Positions 15,652-24,488 of a stretch of DNA of 64,000 bases are shown piece by piece. A model generated the notes under the pieces. That model was not told the origin of the DNA. It saw only the letters and a program-made list of their open reading frames with translations, and searched no databases. The translations under genes were made by a program, and so were the position numbers. Source of the stretch: Pseudomonadales bacterium. Lineage in GTDB: Bacteria > Pseudomonadota > Gammaproteobacteria > Pseudomonadales > Azotimanducaceae. Numbering within the stretch: the first letter of the stretch is position 1; each line of letters starts with the position of its first letter. Location: positions 62,001 to 126,000 of the forward strand of contig JAJEIQ010000027.1 of assembly GCA_022827905.1 (NCBI GenBank), written 5' to 3'.

Positions 15652-16635
15652 TCACCAAATGCTGTGGATGTTGCCAAGAATCTCGTGGAAGCGCTGCCTT
15701 TCCTTTGCCAAGCTGTGCTGGCGAACGGTTTCGTCGGCCTGTCGGCGCAACGCCTTGCGGGCCTTGGGAAAGAGCGTCAGGGCGTGGATGGTGGCGGCGG
15801 TCAGGGTGTCGGGGTCTTCGGGGGCGATGAGGCAATTCTGGTGGTTGTGGCAGAAGCTCCGATTGCCGATGCAGTCCAAGGTCACCACGACGCTTCCGCA
15901 GGCCATCGCTTCCAAGGCGGGCAGATAAAAGCCCTCCTCCACATTGGGAAGGCAAACAGTCACCTCGGTGCCCGCTAAGGCGGCCAGGAACTGCTCGCGA
16001 GGCAGGAAGTCCAGCAGCAGGTGGTGGGGCACTTTGGCGTCAGTTAGGCGTTCCGCGAGGGCTTTCGCGAGTTCCGGGCGCTTGTAGCCGACCACGATGA
16101 CGGAGCGGCGCCGGCGCGGCAGCAGATCGGCTGCGAACCGATGCAGAGCAATCGCCGGTGGTGTATGCATGCCGTTGGCGATGGTGAACACCGGACCATT
16201 GACTTTACCGGTGGCGAGCAGGGCTTGGGCCACCTCCTCGCTGACGCAGATGCGCACTGCCCTGTGCTTCAAGTAGCCGTGCAGTTCGGTGCCCTCTTGG
16301 GCGTGGCGGACGTGCTGAATCAAATTGATGCGGGGGTTGGGCAGGACGTCGAGGCCACTGTCGATGAGGTAGCGCCAGTCCAGCCCGGCGAGAAAGAGGA
16401 TGTCGGCGCTGCTGGGTTGCCAGCGTTCGGCGTAGGCCCCCTTCCGGGGAGGCCAAAGACGGCGTTGGTCTGGGTGGAGTGATGCGCCCGGTTCGGCAGC
16501 GAAGCTGATGCGGGGCGCGTATCCGGGCAGGCGCCGAACATGGTCAAAGTAGTGGGCGTGCTTGAGGTGGCCGCCGGTCAGGCGCAGAAAATGGCGGTGA
16601 AACCAGACCGTTGTTGAGTCTTGTCCTGCCGCCAT
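15652..16635 (-). CDS. Glycosyltransferase, GT4-like
   Basis: This is a 327-residue glycosyltransferase of GT-B type. The N-terminal MAAGQDSTTVWFHRHFLRLTG.. and the C-terminal donor-binding segment EVTVCLPNVEEGFYLPALEAMACGSVVVT, with the glutamate pair, are family hallmarks. I start at ATG 16635, preceded by AGGA. The frame stays open further upstream with unlikely composition. It is convergent with the sulfotransferase-glycosyltransferase genes, and the palindromic repeats lie in the gap between them. Working together on one surface glycan is inferred from position. Confidence 0.8.
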   Translation of the reverse strand: MAAGQDSTTVWFHRHFLRLTGGHLKHAHYFDHVRRLPGYAPRISFAAEPGASLHPDQRRLWPPRKGAYAERWQPSSADILFLAGLDWRYLIDSGLDVLPNPRINLIQHVRHAQEGTELHGYLKHRAVRICVSEEVAQALLATGKVNGPVFTIANGMHTPPAIALHRFAADLLPRRRRSVIVVGYKRPELAKALAERLTDAKVPHHLLLDFLPREQFLAALAGTEVTVCLPNVEEGFYLPALEAMACGSVVVTLDCIGNRSFCHNHQNCLIAPEDPDTLTAATIHALTLFPKARKALRRQADETVRQHSLAKERQRFHEILGNIHSIW

Positions 16636-16791
16636 GGCGTTTGTCCTGCAAGCCTTAGGTCCCTTGCAGCAGTCTATGTCAAAGCGGAGTGCCTTGCTCT
16701 TTTGTGGAACGAGTGGATGCAGTCCAGCCTCGTCCCTCGGCGCAAACGCACTCCTCCAAGTCGAGTACACTAGCTTGAATCGGGAGGGAGC

Positions 16792-17655
16792 ATGGAACAA
16801 CTTGCGCAGGGCTACGGCCTCGTGGAAGGGCCAGTATGGGAGGACGGCAAGGGGCTGCTCTACAGCGACGTGCTGTTCGGCGGCGTCTTCCGGCTGAACC
16901 TCGACGGCGAGGTGGAGACGGTGTTTGAGCACCGCCGGGGCATTGGCGGCATGGTGCTGCATGAGGCGGGCGGCTTGATCGTCAGCGGTCGGAACCTGTC
17001 CTTCAAGCCGTTTTCCGGGGGTGCCACGGTCACCGTGCTTGAGCAGGATGAGTCCGCGGGCGTGGTGGGCTTCAACGATCTCACCACCGATGCCGACGGG
17101 CGCATCTACGCGGGCGCTTTGGGCGCCAGCCCGGTTTTCGACGATGGCCGCGAGCCACGGGCGGGTGATCTGTACTTGGTTGACCTCGACGGCTCAGCCC
17201 GCGTGGTGGCCAGGGACGTGCAGCTCACCAACGGCCTCGGCTTTTCCCCCGACGGCACCACTCTTTACCATTCCGATTCCCGCCGTCAGACCGTGTTTTG
17301 CTACAGCGTCGCCGCCGACGGCTCCTTGGGCGAGAAGCGTCCATTCGTCAAGACCAATGGTGGGTCGCCGGATGGCTTGGCCGTCTCCGAGGACGGGGCG
17401 GTTTGGGTGGCCTTGGCTGGCGGCAGCGGAGTGGGCGTTTACTCACCCTCCGGGGCGCAGCAGGACTTCATCGAGATACCGCAACCCATGTGCACCAGCC
17501 TCTGCTTTGGCGGCGCTGATCGACGCGACCTGTACATCGTTTCGGGTTCGGATGGCAGCCAAAGCGACCGCGCTGGGGCGGTTTATCGCACGCGAACCAG
17601 CGTAGCGGGGCTGCCGGTTGCGAACGCGCGAACCCGTCTGGGGGATGCGGACTGA
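16792..17655 (+). CDS. SMP-30/gluconolactonase family lactonase
   Basis: A 287-residue six-bladed beta-propeller hydrolase of the SMP-30/LRE family, which opens sugar-acid lactones. The metal-binding propeller pattern is visible: EGPVWEDGKGLLYSDV at the start, GFNDLTTDADGRIYAG in the middle, LTNGLGFSPDGTTLYHSDS, and SPDGLAVSEDGAVWVAL. The ribosome site GGGAGGG is three bases before the ATG at 16792. The substrate lactone cannot be told. A crotonase gene follows 36 bases downstream, suggesting a small catabolic operon. Confidence 0.85.
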   Translation: MEQLAQGYGLVEGPVWEDGKGLLYSDVLFGGVFRLNLDGEVETVFEHRRGIGGMVLHEAGGLIVSGRNLSFKPFSGGATVTVLEQDESAGVVGFNDLTTDADGRIYAGALGASPVFDDGREPRAGDLYLVDLDGSARVVARDVQLTNGLGFSPDGTTLYHSDSRRQTVFCYSVAADGSLGEKRPFVKTNGGSPDGLAVSEDGAVWVALAGGSGVGVYSPSGAQQDFIEIPQPMCTSLCFGGADRRDLYIVSGSDGSQSDRAGAVYRTRTSVAGLPVANARTRLGDAD

Positions 17656-17691
17656 ACTTAAGCCATTCACTTCTGACCACAAGGAAACACC

Positions 17692-18522
17692 ATGTCCCAA
17701 ACCACCATCGAAACCGGCACCGACGATCTCCTGGCCCACGAAGAGGAGCAGGTTCTCACCATCACCCTGAACCGGCCCGCCGCCCGCAACGCCATGAGCG
17801 GCGAGATGAACGATGCCTTGGCCAAGACCTTGGAGTACGGCGAGGGCGCCCCGAACGTGCGCTGCATCGTGCTGACCGGGGCGGGTGGCGCCTTCTGCGC
17901 GGGCGGCGATGTCAAGGGCATGGCGGCTCGCGGGGAGGGCGACGGTCCGGGGCCGACCCTTGATGAGCGCATTCACGGCCAGCGCCTCAACCAGCGCAAC
18001 ACCGCAGGGCGCATGTACCTGATGCCGAAACCGGTGGTGGCCGCCCTACCCGGCCCCGCCGCCGGTGCCGGACTGTCCTTGGCGCTGGCCGCTGATCTGC
18101 GCGTCATGGCCGACACCGCCTTCATCACCTCCGCCTTTGCCAAGGTCGGCTTCAGCGGCGACTACGGCGGCACCTTCTTCCTCTCCCACTTGGTGGGCGC
18201 CGCCAAGGCGAAGGAAATCTACTACTTGTCCGACCGGGTGAGCGCCGAGGAATGCCAGCGCTTGGGACTCGCCAACTATGTGGTGCCCGCCGACCAACTC
18301 GAAACGGAGACCCAAGCCCTAGCCCGCCGCTTGGCGTCCGGCCCGCCGGTGGCCTACCGCTACATGAAGGAGAACTTCAACCGGGCGGCGATGGGCGCGG
18401 ACGTGATCGAGTGCCTGGACTTGGAGGCCACCCACCACGTCCATGCGGGCTTGACCGAAGACCACCGCAACGCCGCACGAGCCTTCGTGGAGAAGAAGCA
18501 GCCGGTGTTTGCTGGCCGCTGA
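17692..18522 (+). CDS. Enoyl-CoA hydratase/isomerase family protein
   Basis: A 276-residue crotonase-fold enzyme acting on acyl-CoA thioesters. The oxyanion-hole motifs are VLTGAGGAFCAGGDVKGMA and ALPGPAAGAGLSLALAADLRV, and the third loop region is AFAKVGFSGDYGGTFFLSHLVG. In crotonases the last region holds one of the acid/base residues; here the position has Asp or neighbouring residues rather than Glu, so the exact reaction (hydration or isomerisation) is open. The protein starts with an extended, polar N-terminus (MSQTTIETGTDDLLAHEEEQ). It follows the lactonase gene. Confidence 0.88.
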   Translation: MSQTTIETGTDDLLAHEEEQVLTITLNRPAARNAMSGEMNDALAKTLEYGEGAPNVRCIVLTGAGGAFCAGGDVKGMAARGEGDGPGPTLDERIHGQRLNQRNTAGRMYLMPKPVVAALPGPAAGAGLSLALAADLRVMADTAFITSAFAKVGFSGDYGGTFFLSHLVGAAKAKEIYYLSDRVSAEECQRLGLANYVVPADQLETETQALARRLASGPPVAYRYMKENFNRAAMGADVIECLDLEATHHVHAGLTEDHRNAARAFVEKKQPVFAGR

Positions 18523-18575
18523 ATTCGGCGAGGGGCCTCGAACGGCCTACGCTACAGCGTCCCGTAGCGGGCGGG

Positions 18576-18965
18576 TCAGGTTGGACGGTTCGATTGAGGA
18601 GCAGGGCCTTTGGAGGCGGCTTGGGACGCACCGAGGATGCCCTGCATCAATCCCTCCAAGCGGGCGATGGCCGCACCCATCTCCCTGAACCCGTCATCCA
18701 CCCGCCGCTCCAGCGATTCGATGCGGGCCTCCATCTGGTCCATGCGGCGGTCCATCCGTTCGAAGCGGGCATCGACCTGCTCGAAACGGGCGTCAACCTG
18801 CTCAAAGCGGGCGTCAACCTGCGCGAAACGGGCGTCGATTTGGGCGAAGCGGACGTCGTTGGCCTCCCCCATCGCACTGATGATGGCGAGGTTAACCCCG
18901 ACCGTGGTGAAACCGACCATGAGGATGGTGGCGACGGTGGTGATGAATTGGTGCTTCACGGACAT
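18576..18965 (-). CDS. Membrane-anchored coiled-coil protein with tandem heptads
   Basis: A 129-residue protein with an N-terminal membrane segment (about residues 5-30, MSVKHQFITTVATILMVGF..) followed by a long coiled coil. The seven-residue unit FxQxDAR repeats five times (FAQIDAR, FAQVDAR, FEQVDAR, FEQVDAR, FERMDRR), then continues as MDQMEARIESLERRVDDGF. I start at ATG 18965, after AAAAGGAA. The fold is a rod extending from the membrane, as in DUF1640/t-SNARE-like small proteins. The function is not recognised. It stands alone, convergent with the crotonase gene. Confidence 0.72.
   Translation of the reverse strand: MSVKHQFITTVATILMVGFTTVGVNLAIISAMGEANDVRFAQIDARFAQVDARFEQVDARFEQVDARFERMDRRMDQMEARIESLERRVDDGFREMGAAIARLEGLMQGILGASQAASKGPAPQSNRPT
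18760..18864. repeat. 21-bp tandem repeat inside the coiled-coil gene
   Basis: Five units of 21 bases (18760-18780, 18781-18801, 18802-18822, 18823-18843, 18844-18864) encode the heptad repeats of the coiled-coil protein. Units 2 and 3 differ at only two positions. The repeat is in-frame, so gain or loss of a unit would lengthen or shorten the rod without a frameshift. Confidence 0.8.
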
Positions 18966-19110
18966 TTCCTTTTCATTGTGGGTGAACAAGAGCACCATTG
19001 TCCAGCCGTGTTTGGCCTTTGTCTGTAGTACCGATCCGGCAGTTTTTTGGGCGAATGTCCTACATGGCGCAGGGGGACGACGGTGCGCTTGCCCGATGCC
19101 AAGGGGCTCC

Positions 19111-20091
19111 CTACCCGTCCGGGCGCAGACCTCGCTCGGCTAGGAATTCCGGGTTGTAGAGGCTCGATTGGTACTTGTGGCCGGTGTCGGTGAGCACCGT
19201 GACGACGGTGTGGCCGGGGCCGAGGCGCTTGGCGACGTCCACGGCGGCGCACAGGTTGATGCCGGTGCTTGAGCCGAAGAACCAGCCTTGTTGGCGTAGC
19301 TGGCCGTAAACCATCTCCACCATGCGCTGGTCGTTGATCTGCACCGCGTCGTCAATGTCGGTGCCGACCAGGTTGTCGGTGACCCGGCTGTTGCCAATGC
19401 CCTCGGTGATGGACGGCCCCGGCGTCATGGTAGCCTCGCCGGTGGTCACCCAGTTGTAGAGGGCGCTGCCGTGGGGGTCGGCCAGCACCACCTCGATGTT
19501 TGAACGGCGCTCCTTCAGATAGCGGGAGACGCCTGCCAAGGTGCCGCCGGTGCCCACTGAACAGGTGAAGGCGTCGATGGCGCCGCCGGTCTCGGCCCAG
19601 ATTTCCGGGCCGGTGGATTCGTAGTGGGCCAGCCGGTTGGCCACGTTGTCGAATTGATTGGCCCAGACGGCATTCGGCAGCTCATCGGCGTAGCGCCCGG
19701 CCTGCTTTTGGTAGTTCATCTCGTCCCGATAGGGCACCGTGGGCACCACCCGCACCTCGGCGCCGAGGGTATTCAGGATGGCAACCTTCTCCGGGGATTG
19801 GTTGTCCGGCATGTAGATGACGCAGGGGTAGCCGCGCTCGTTGCAAACGTGGGCGAGGCCGATGCCGGTGTTGCCGGCGGTGCCCTCCACCACCGTGCCC
19901 CCAGGCTCCAGCGCCCCGCTTTTCTCATGCTCGCGTACCATCCACAGGGCGGCGCGGTCCTTGACCGAGCCGCCGGGATTCAGGAACTCCGCCTTGCCCA
20001 GAATTTCGCAGCCGGTGGCTTCGCTCAAAGCCGCCATGCGAATGAGCGGCGTATTGCCCACACTGCCAGCGAAGCCGTTTCGCATTTCCAT
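19111..20091 (-). CDS. Cysteine synthase family PLP enzyme
   Basis: A 326-residue pyridoxal-phosphate enzyme of the OASS/CBS family. The PLP lysine is in PGGSVKDRAALWM, preceded by the substrate loop SVGNTPLIRM. The phosphate loop is EGTAGNTGIGLA, and the C-terminal GSSTGINLCAAVDVAKRLGPGHTVVTVLTD is typical. It may make cysteine from O-acetylserine and sulfide, or be a cystathionine beta-synthase-like enzyme. The length and EGTAGNTGIG motif favour the CysK2/OASS side. The start ATG 20091 is followed shortly by the TPLIRM loop. It is divergently arranged with the serine hydrolase gene; the 104-base gap holds both promoters, none of them obvious. Confidence 0.85.
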   Translation of the reverse strand: MEMRNGFAGSVGNTPLIRMAALSEATGCEILGKAEFLNPGGSVKDRAALWMVREHEKSGALEPGGTVVEGTAGNTGIGLAHVCNERGYPCVIYMPDNQSPEKVAILNTLGAEVRVVPTVPYRDEMNYQKQAGRYADELPNAVWANQFDNVANRLAHYESTGPEIWAETGGAIDAFTCSVGTGGTLAGVSRYLKERRSNIEVVLADPHGSALYNWVTTGEATMTPGPSITEGIGNSRVTDNLVGTDIDDAVQINDQRMVEMVYGQLRQQGWFFGSSTGINLCAAVDVAKRLGPGHTVVTVLTDTGHKYQSSLYNPEFLAERGLRPDG

Positions 20092-20195
20092 AGAGGGTTT
20101 CCGCTAGACGAAACGCTAAGTTTAACTTGGTTGCTTGCACTAATCCCTTGGCGGGGTGAATATCGCGGCCTTCTCCAAGGACATCGGAAGGCCCA

Positions 20196-21347
20196 ATGGT
20201 TCCAGAATCGCTTCAGTGCAGCATCGCGGAGGCTAGGCTCAACCCCGGCAAGGTGGATGAACTGCTGGCCCGGACGCGCCGGGAGGTGGATGCCGGGCTG
20301 CTTTCGGCGGCCCAGGTGGCGTTGGCCCGCAACGGCAAGTTGGCACTGCTGGCCACCTTCGGCGACGCCTCGCAGGAGAGCCTCTTCTGCGTGTTCTCGG
20401 CCACCAAGGCGGTGACTTCGGCGGCGGCCTGGATTCTCATCGAGGAAGGCCGCCTCGATGAGGAGGAAATTGTCGCCGACATCATTCCGGAATTTGCCAG
20501 CAACGGCAAAGAGGTGATCCGGGTGGGCCAACTCTTCACCCACACCGCCGGCTTCCCTGCCGCTCCCTTTCGGCCCTTGGATTGGAACGACCCGGCCCGG
20601 CGGCTTGAACGTTACGCCCAATGGCAACTCAACTGGACGCCGGGCAGCCGGTTCGAATACCACCCGTCGTCGAGCATGTGGGTGATTGCGGAGATCATCG
20701 AGCGCCGCTCCGGTCAGTCCTTTCAGTCCTTTGTCCGGGAACGCGTCGCCAAGCCCTTAGGCTTGGACGACCTGCATGTGGGCCTGCCGGACAGCGAGCA
20801 GGGCCGGGCGGCACACTGCGAGCATGCTGGCGACGCCATGACCGATCAGGATTGGCGGGACCTTGGCCTGCCACCGCCGCCCGTCACCGAGGTCACCGAG
20901 GACGCCATCTTGAGCTTCAACCGTCCGGAGGTGCGCACGGTCGGGGTGCCCGGCGGCGGCGCCTTCATGAGCGCTGCGGAATTGGCCCTGTTCTACCAAG
21001 GCCTGCTGCACGGGGGCTTAAGGGGCCGCCGAATCTGGAGCGACGCCACGCTCAACGACGCGCGCCGGGTGCGCACCGGCGAGATGACGGACCTCGTGGG
21101 TACGGTGGCCAACCGGGGCCTTGGCATCATCGTCGCCGGCGATGCGAAGCGCAGCTTCCGCGGCTTCGGCAAGACCAACTCGCCGGATGCCTTCGGCCAT
21201 AACGGTGCCGGTGGCCAGCTTGCTTGGGCGGACCCGGCCACCGGGCTGTCATTGGGCTACTGCACCCGCACCCACGACCGCCACACCATTCGGCAAGGCC
21301 GGCGTGGGGTGGCGATCTCCAGCATTGCCGCCCTGTGTGCGTTGTAG
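20196..21347 (+). CDS. Serine hydrolase, beta-lactamase/DD-peptidase fold (class C-like)
   Basis: A 383-residue serine hydrolase. The nucleophile motif SxxK is SATK (in CVFSATKAVTSAAAW), the YxS motif is the EYHPSSS stretch, and the third motif is HNGAGG. No signal peptide is seen, so it is likely cytoplasmic and acts as an esterase or amidase like EstB rather than a beta-lactamase. The gene abuts an M20 amidohydrolase gene: its TAG ends at 21347 and the next ATG starts at 21348. The start codon ATG 20196 lies beside a gap with the divergent cysK-type gene. Confidence 0.85.
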   Translation: MVPESLQCSIAEARLNPGKVDELLARTRREVDAGLLSAAQVALARNGKLALLATFGDASQESLFCVFSATKAVTSAAAWILIEEGRLDEEEIVADIIPEFASNGKEVIRVGQLFTHTAGFPAAPFRPLDWNDPARRLERYAQWQLNWTPGSRFEYHPSSSMWVIAEIIERRSGQSFQSFVRERVAKPLGLDDLHVGLPDSEQGRAAHCEHAGDAMTDQDWRDLGLPPPPVTEVTEDAILSFNRPEVRTVGVPGGGAFMSAAELALFYQGLLHGGLRGRRIWSDATLNDARRVRTGEMTDLVGTVANRGLGIIVAGDAKRSFRGFGKTNSPDAFGHNGAGGQLAWADPATGLSLGYCTRTHDRHTIRQGRRGVAISSIAALCAL

Positions 21348-22784
21348 ATGAACGCCAATAAAGTCAGGGGTTGCGTTGCTGCGCTGCTGCTCGGTGCCGG
21401 AATCAGTGGTTCAGCCTTGGCCACCGACCAGCGGATTCTCGCCGAGGTGGAGAAGGAGCGCTCCGCGTCCATTGCCTTGGCCGACGACATCTGGGGGTTC
21501 GCCGAGCTGGGCTACCTCGAAACCAAGAGCTCGGAGCGCTTGCAGGGCTACCTGTCCGAATCCGGTTTTGCGGTGCGGAGCGGGGTCGCCGACATACCCA
21601 CCGCCTTCGTGGCGACTTACGGCAAAGGGACGCCGGTGATCGGCATTCTGGCGGAGTTCGATGCCCTGCCTGGGCTTTCCCAGGCCGCCAAGCCGGTTCG
21701 GGAGCCCCTCGCGGAAGGGATGCCGGGGCACGCCTGCGGCCATCATCTGTTTGGCGCCGCCTCGGCATCGGCGGGCGTGGCCGTGGCCCGATGGCTGGCG
21801 GCCACTGGCGCCTCCGGCACCGTGCGCGTGTACGGCACACCGGCCGAAGAGGGCGGCTCCGGCAAGGTTTACATGGTTCGGGCCGGCCTTTTCGATGATG
21901 TGGACGTGGTGCTGCACTGGCACCCCGCCGACCGCAACGAAGCCTCCGCAGCCAGCAGCACGGCCAACAAGTCCGGCCGCTTCCGATTTCAGGGCACCGC
22001 CGCCCACGCCGCCTCGGCGCCGGAGCGGGGCCGCTCGGCCCTCGATGGCGTGGAGGCGATGAACTTCATGGTCAACCTAATGCGCGAGCACATCCCGGAG
22101 GATTCCCGCATCCACTACGTCATCACCGACGGCGGCGACGCGCCCAACATCGTGCCGGAGACGGCGGAGGTCTATTACTACGTGCGCCATTCCAAGCTGC
22201 CTATCGTCAAGGCCCTGTTCGAGCGGGTGGTCAAGGCGGCCGAAGCAGCGGCGCTCGGCACCGGGACTCAAATGACCTACGAAGTCATGCACGGCAACTA
22301 CCCGGTCCTGCCCAACGAAACCTTGGCGCGGCTGGTGGACGCCAACCTGCGCCGCTTGGGCGGCTTCGCCTACAGCCCGGAGGAACAGCGGTTCGCCCAA
22401 GCCCTGCATCGAACCCTCGGCGAATCGGCCTTGCCGCTCGGCACGCAGTCGGAGATTCAGCCCTTCGTGCTGCGCCAAGGAAGGGGGTCCACCGACGTGG
22501 GCGACGTCAGTTGGGCGGCCCCAACGGTGGGATTCGGCACCGCCACCTGGGTACCCGGAACGCCGGCCCATTCGTGGCAGGCGGTGGCTGCCGGGGGCAC
22601 CAGCATTGGCCACAAGGGCATGCTGCTGGCGGCGCGGCTGCTGGCGCTGACGGCCACCGATCTGTTCCAGGACACCGGCCTCATCAAGCGGGCTTGGGCG
22701 GAGCTTCGGGAAAAGCGCGGCGCCGACTTCGAGTATGAAGCCCTTTTGGGTGATCGGACGCCCCCTCTGGACTATCGGTTGTAG
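21348..22784 (+). CDS. M20-family amidohydrolase (AbgB-like)
   Basis: A 478-residue zinc amidohydrolase of peptidase family M20D, the group of p-aminobenzoyl-glutamate hydrolase (AbgB) and N-acyl-amino-acid amidases. Metal and catalytic motifs are seen: ILAEFDALPG, GHACGHHLFGAAS, GTPAEEGGSGKV, and the dimer domain FRFQGTAAHAASAPERGRSALDG. The C-terminus has the last metal histidine in PAHSWQAV. An N-terminal hydrophobic stretch with ALA at about residue 25 indicates export to the periplasm. It abuts the serine hydrolase and overlaps the following reductase by one base. Confidence 0.86.
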   Translation: MNANKVRGCVAALLLGAGISGSALATDQRILAEVEKERSASIALADDIWGFAELGYLETKSSERLQGYLSESGFAVRSGVADIPTAFVATYGKGTPVIGILAEFDALPGLSQAAKPVREPLAEGMPGHACGHHLFGAASASAGVAVARWLAATGASGTVRVYGTPAEEGGSGKVYMVRAGLFDDVDVVLHWHPADRNEASAASSTANKSGRFRFQGTAAHAASAPERGRSALDGVEAMNFMVNLMREHIPEDSRIHYVITDGGDAPNIVPETAEVYYYVRHSKLPIVKALFERVVKAAEAAALGTGTQMTYEVMHGNYPVLPNETLARLVDANLRRLGGFAYSPEEQRFAQALHRTLGESALPLGTQSEIQPFVLRQGRGSTDVGDVSWAAPTVGFGTATWVPGTPAHSWQAVAAGGTSIGHKGMLLAARLLALTATDLFQDTGLIKRAWAELREKRGADFEYEALLGDRTPPLDYRL

Positions 22785-23614
22785 TGAACATCGGTTTGCT
22801 ACATCCCGGTGCCATGGGCGTTACCCTGGGCGTGGCGCTGGCCGAGTCCGGGCATCGGGTGCATTGGGCTTCTGAAGGGCGCAGCACAGCCACCTTGAGG
22901 CGCGCCGCAAGCGCCGGATTCGCTGATCGGCAGTCCTTGCCCGGCCTCACGCGGGCAGTGGAGGGCATCATCTGCGTCTGCCCGCCCGAGGCAGCCCTTG
23001 AAGTGGCCGCGAGCGTTGAACGGAACGGCTTTTCCGGCCTTTACGTGGATGCCAACGCGGTGTCGCCGGACACCGGCGCCCGCTTGGCGGACATGCTTGG
23101 CGAGCGCTACGTCGATGGCGGCATCGTTGGCCTGCCGGCCCGTTCGCCGGGCAGCACTCGTCTGTTCCTGTCCGGTCCCCACGCCGTCGAAGCCGCTGAG
23201 TGGTTTGGCTCCGGATTCATAGAAACGGTGGTTCTCGGCGAGCGTCCGGGCGCCGCCAAGGCGTTGAAGATGTGCTACGCCGCCTACACCAAGGGATCGA
23301 GCGCCCTGCTGCTGGCCATTCGGGCGCTGGCCGAGGTCGAGGGCGTCACCGATGCGCTGCTGACCGAGTGGTCCCGCTCCCAGCCCGGCTTGGCAGAACG
23401 TTCGGAGCGCACCGCTCAGTCGGTGAGTCCCAAGGCGTGGCGATTCAGCGGAGAAATGCTTGAGATTGCAGCGACTTTCGAGGCCGCCGGCTTGCCGGGC
23501 GGCTTTCATGGGGCTGCAGCCGATGTTTACCAGCGCATGGCCGACCTCAAGAACGCGGATCATGCGCAAATTGCCGACGTAATCGAGCGCTTGCTCAGCG
23601 AGCGAGTTGGTTAG
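22784..23614 (+). CDS. NAD(P)-binding reductase with DUF1932 C-terminus
   Basis: A 276-residue protein with a Rossmann N-terminus (NIGLLHPGAMGVTLGVALAESGHRV) of the 6-phosphogluconate/hydroxyisobutyrate dehydrogenase type. The usual GxGxMG becomes HPGAMG. The C-terminal half (KALKMCYAAYTKGSSALLLAIRALAEVEG...) is the DUF1932 domain. The start GTG overlaps the upstream stop codon by one base. Reactions in this family are poorly defined; it may act on hydroxy-acids or amino-acid-type products of the upstream hydrolases, which is inference. The gene ends with a stop overlapping the convergent PhyH stop. Confidence 0.75.
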   Translation: MNIGLLHPGAMGVTLGVALAESGHRVHWASEGRSTATLRRAASAGFADRQSLPGLTRAVEGIICVCPPEAALEVAASVERNGFSGLYVDANAVSPDTGARLADMLGERYVDGGIVGLPARSPGSTRLFLSGPHAVEAAEWFGSGFIETVVLGERPGAAKALKMCYAAYTKGSSALLLAIRALAEVEGVTDALLTEWSRSQPGLAERSERTAQSVSPKAWRFSGEMLEIAATFEAAGLPGGFHGAAADVYQRMADLKNADHAQIADVIERLLSERVG

Positions 23615-24438
23615 GCGCCGCGGCCAACTGTCTCCTGATACAGGCGATTCAGTTCCCGATGCCGCGCCAAGGCGGCGGGATTGAGGTCCTCGGCGGCGGG
23701 GATGTCGCGTCCGAAATGGCCGAACGCATCGACGCCCCGCGCCAGCAGGGCAGTGTCCCGGCTGTGCTTGACCTGCCGCATGCGCGGGGCCAGGTACTGG
23801 ACGTTGAGGCCGATGCGGCGATCATCGCTGCGGTTCGGCAGGGAGGCGTGCAGGGTCCAGCCGTGGTGGAACGAGGCCTCTCCGGGACGCAACGGGCAAA
23901 GCGCCGCCGCCGATTCATCGACGCCATCCACGGTCTGCCCTTGAAACAGCACGTTGGCGTCATCGGCGGTCGCCCGGTGCCCGCGCCGCCCTTCCCGGTG
24001 GCTGCCGGGCACCAGCCGCATGCAACCGCTCGTCTCGTTGGCCGGCGACAACGCCAGCCACATGGACACCTGATACTCGCCGTCCAATCCCCAATAGGTG
24101 AGGTCCTGATGCCAACTGACATGGGCCGGCGTTCTCGGTTCCTTGATGATGTAGGTCACGTTCCAGACCAGGATGTTCGGCCCCAACAACGCCTCGACCA
24201 CATCCAGTGCGCACGGATGGGTGGCCAGTTCCAGCGGCGAGCGCAAGATGGTGTGTACCTTGGCTTGATAGTGCAGGTTGCCGACCGCCGCCTCCGCCTG
24301 CTCCAGCCGACGGCGATGATCCCCCGCCTCCCCTTGCCCAATGATGCGCACCGGCGAGAGGAAGCCGTCGCGCCAATATCGGTCCGCTTGGCGCGCCCAT
24401 CGCCCCGTGTCGTTGCCCAATGTCTGGTCCACGCCCAT
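23611..24438 (-). CDS. Phytanoyl-CoA dioxygenase family (PhyH) protein
   Basis: A 275-residue Fe(II)/2-oxoglutarate dioxygenase of the PhyH family. The iron ligands are the HxD of WHQDLTYWG and the later His of LHASLPNRSDDRRIGLNVQY, where the Arg of DRRIGLN would hold 2-oxoglutarate. These enzymes hydroxylate small molecules, lipids or halogen-free natural products; the substrate is unknown. It is divergent from the VOC gene, and the 87-base gap carries a sigma70-type promoter for the VOC side. A second, distant PhyH gene occurs at 46699. Confidence 0.86.
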   Translation of the reverse strand: MGVDQTLGNDTGRWARQADRYWRDGFLSPVRIIGQGEAGDHRRRLEQAEAAVGNLHYQAKVHTILRSPLELATHPCALDVVEALLGPNILVWNVTYIIKEPRTPAHVSWHQDLTYWGLDGEYQVSMWLALSPANETSGCMRLVPGSHREGRRGHRATADDANVLFQGQTVDGVDESAAALCPLRPGEASFHHGWTLHASLPNRSDDRRIGLNVQYLAPRMRQVKHSRDTALLARGVDAFGHFGRDIPAAEDLNPAALARHRELNRLYQETVGRGA

Positions 24439-24459
24439 AGTTTACGACCAAATAATGGA

Positions 24460-24488
24460 TTGACAGCAGGTGCCGCAGTCAATGATAT
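24460..24488 (+). promoter_or_regulatory. Sigma70-type promoter with overlapping inverted repeat, upstream of VOC gene
   Basis: A perfect -35 TTGACA (24460-24465) is followed, after 17 bases, by TGATAT (24483-24488) as the -10. The arms ATTGAC (24459-24464) and GTCAAT (24478-24483) form an inverted repeat over the spacer, and another ATTGAC follows at 24487. The position of the repeat over the spacer suggests a repressor site. The start codon of the downstream gene lies about 40 bases after. Confidence 0.6.

Noticed and set aside
18760-18864. CRISPR-like array in the 21-bp repeats
   Set aside because: Units are contiguous without spacers and encode protein heptads.
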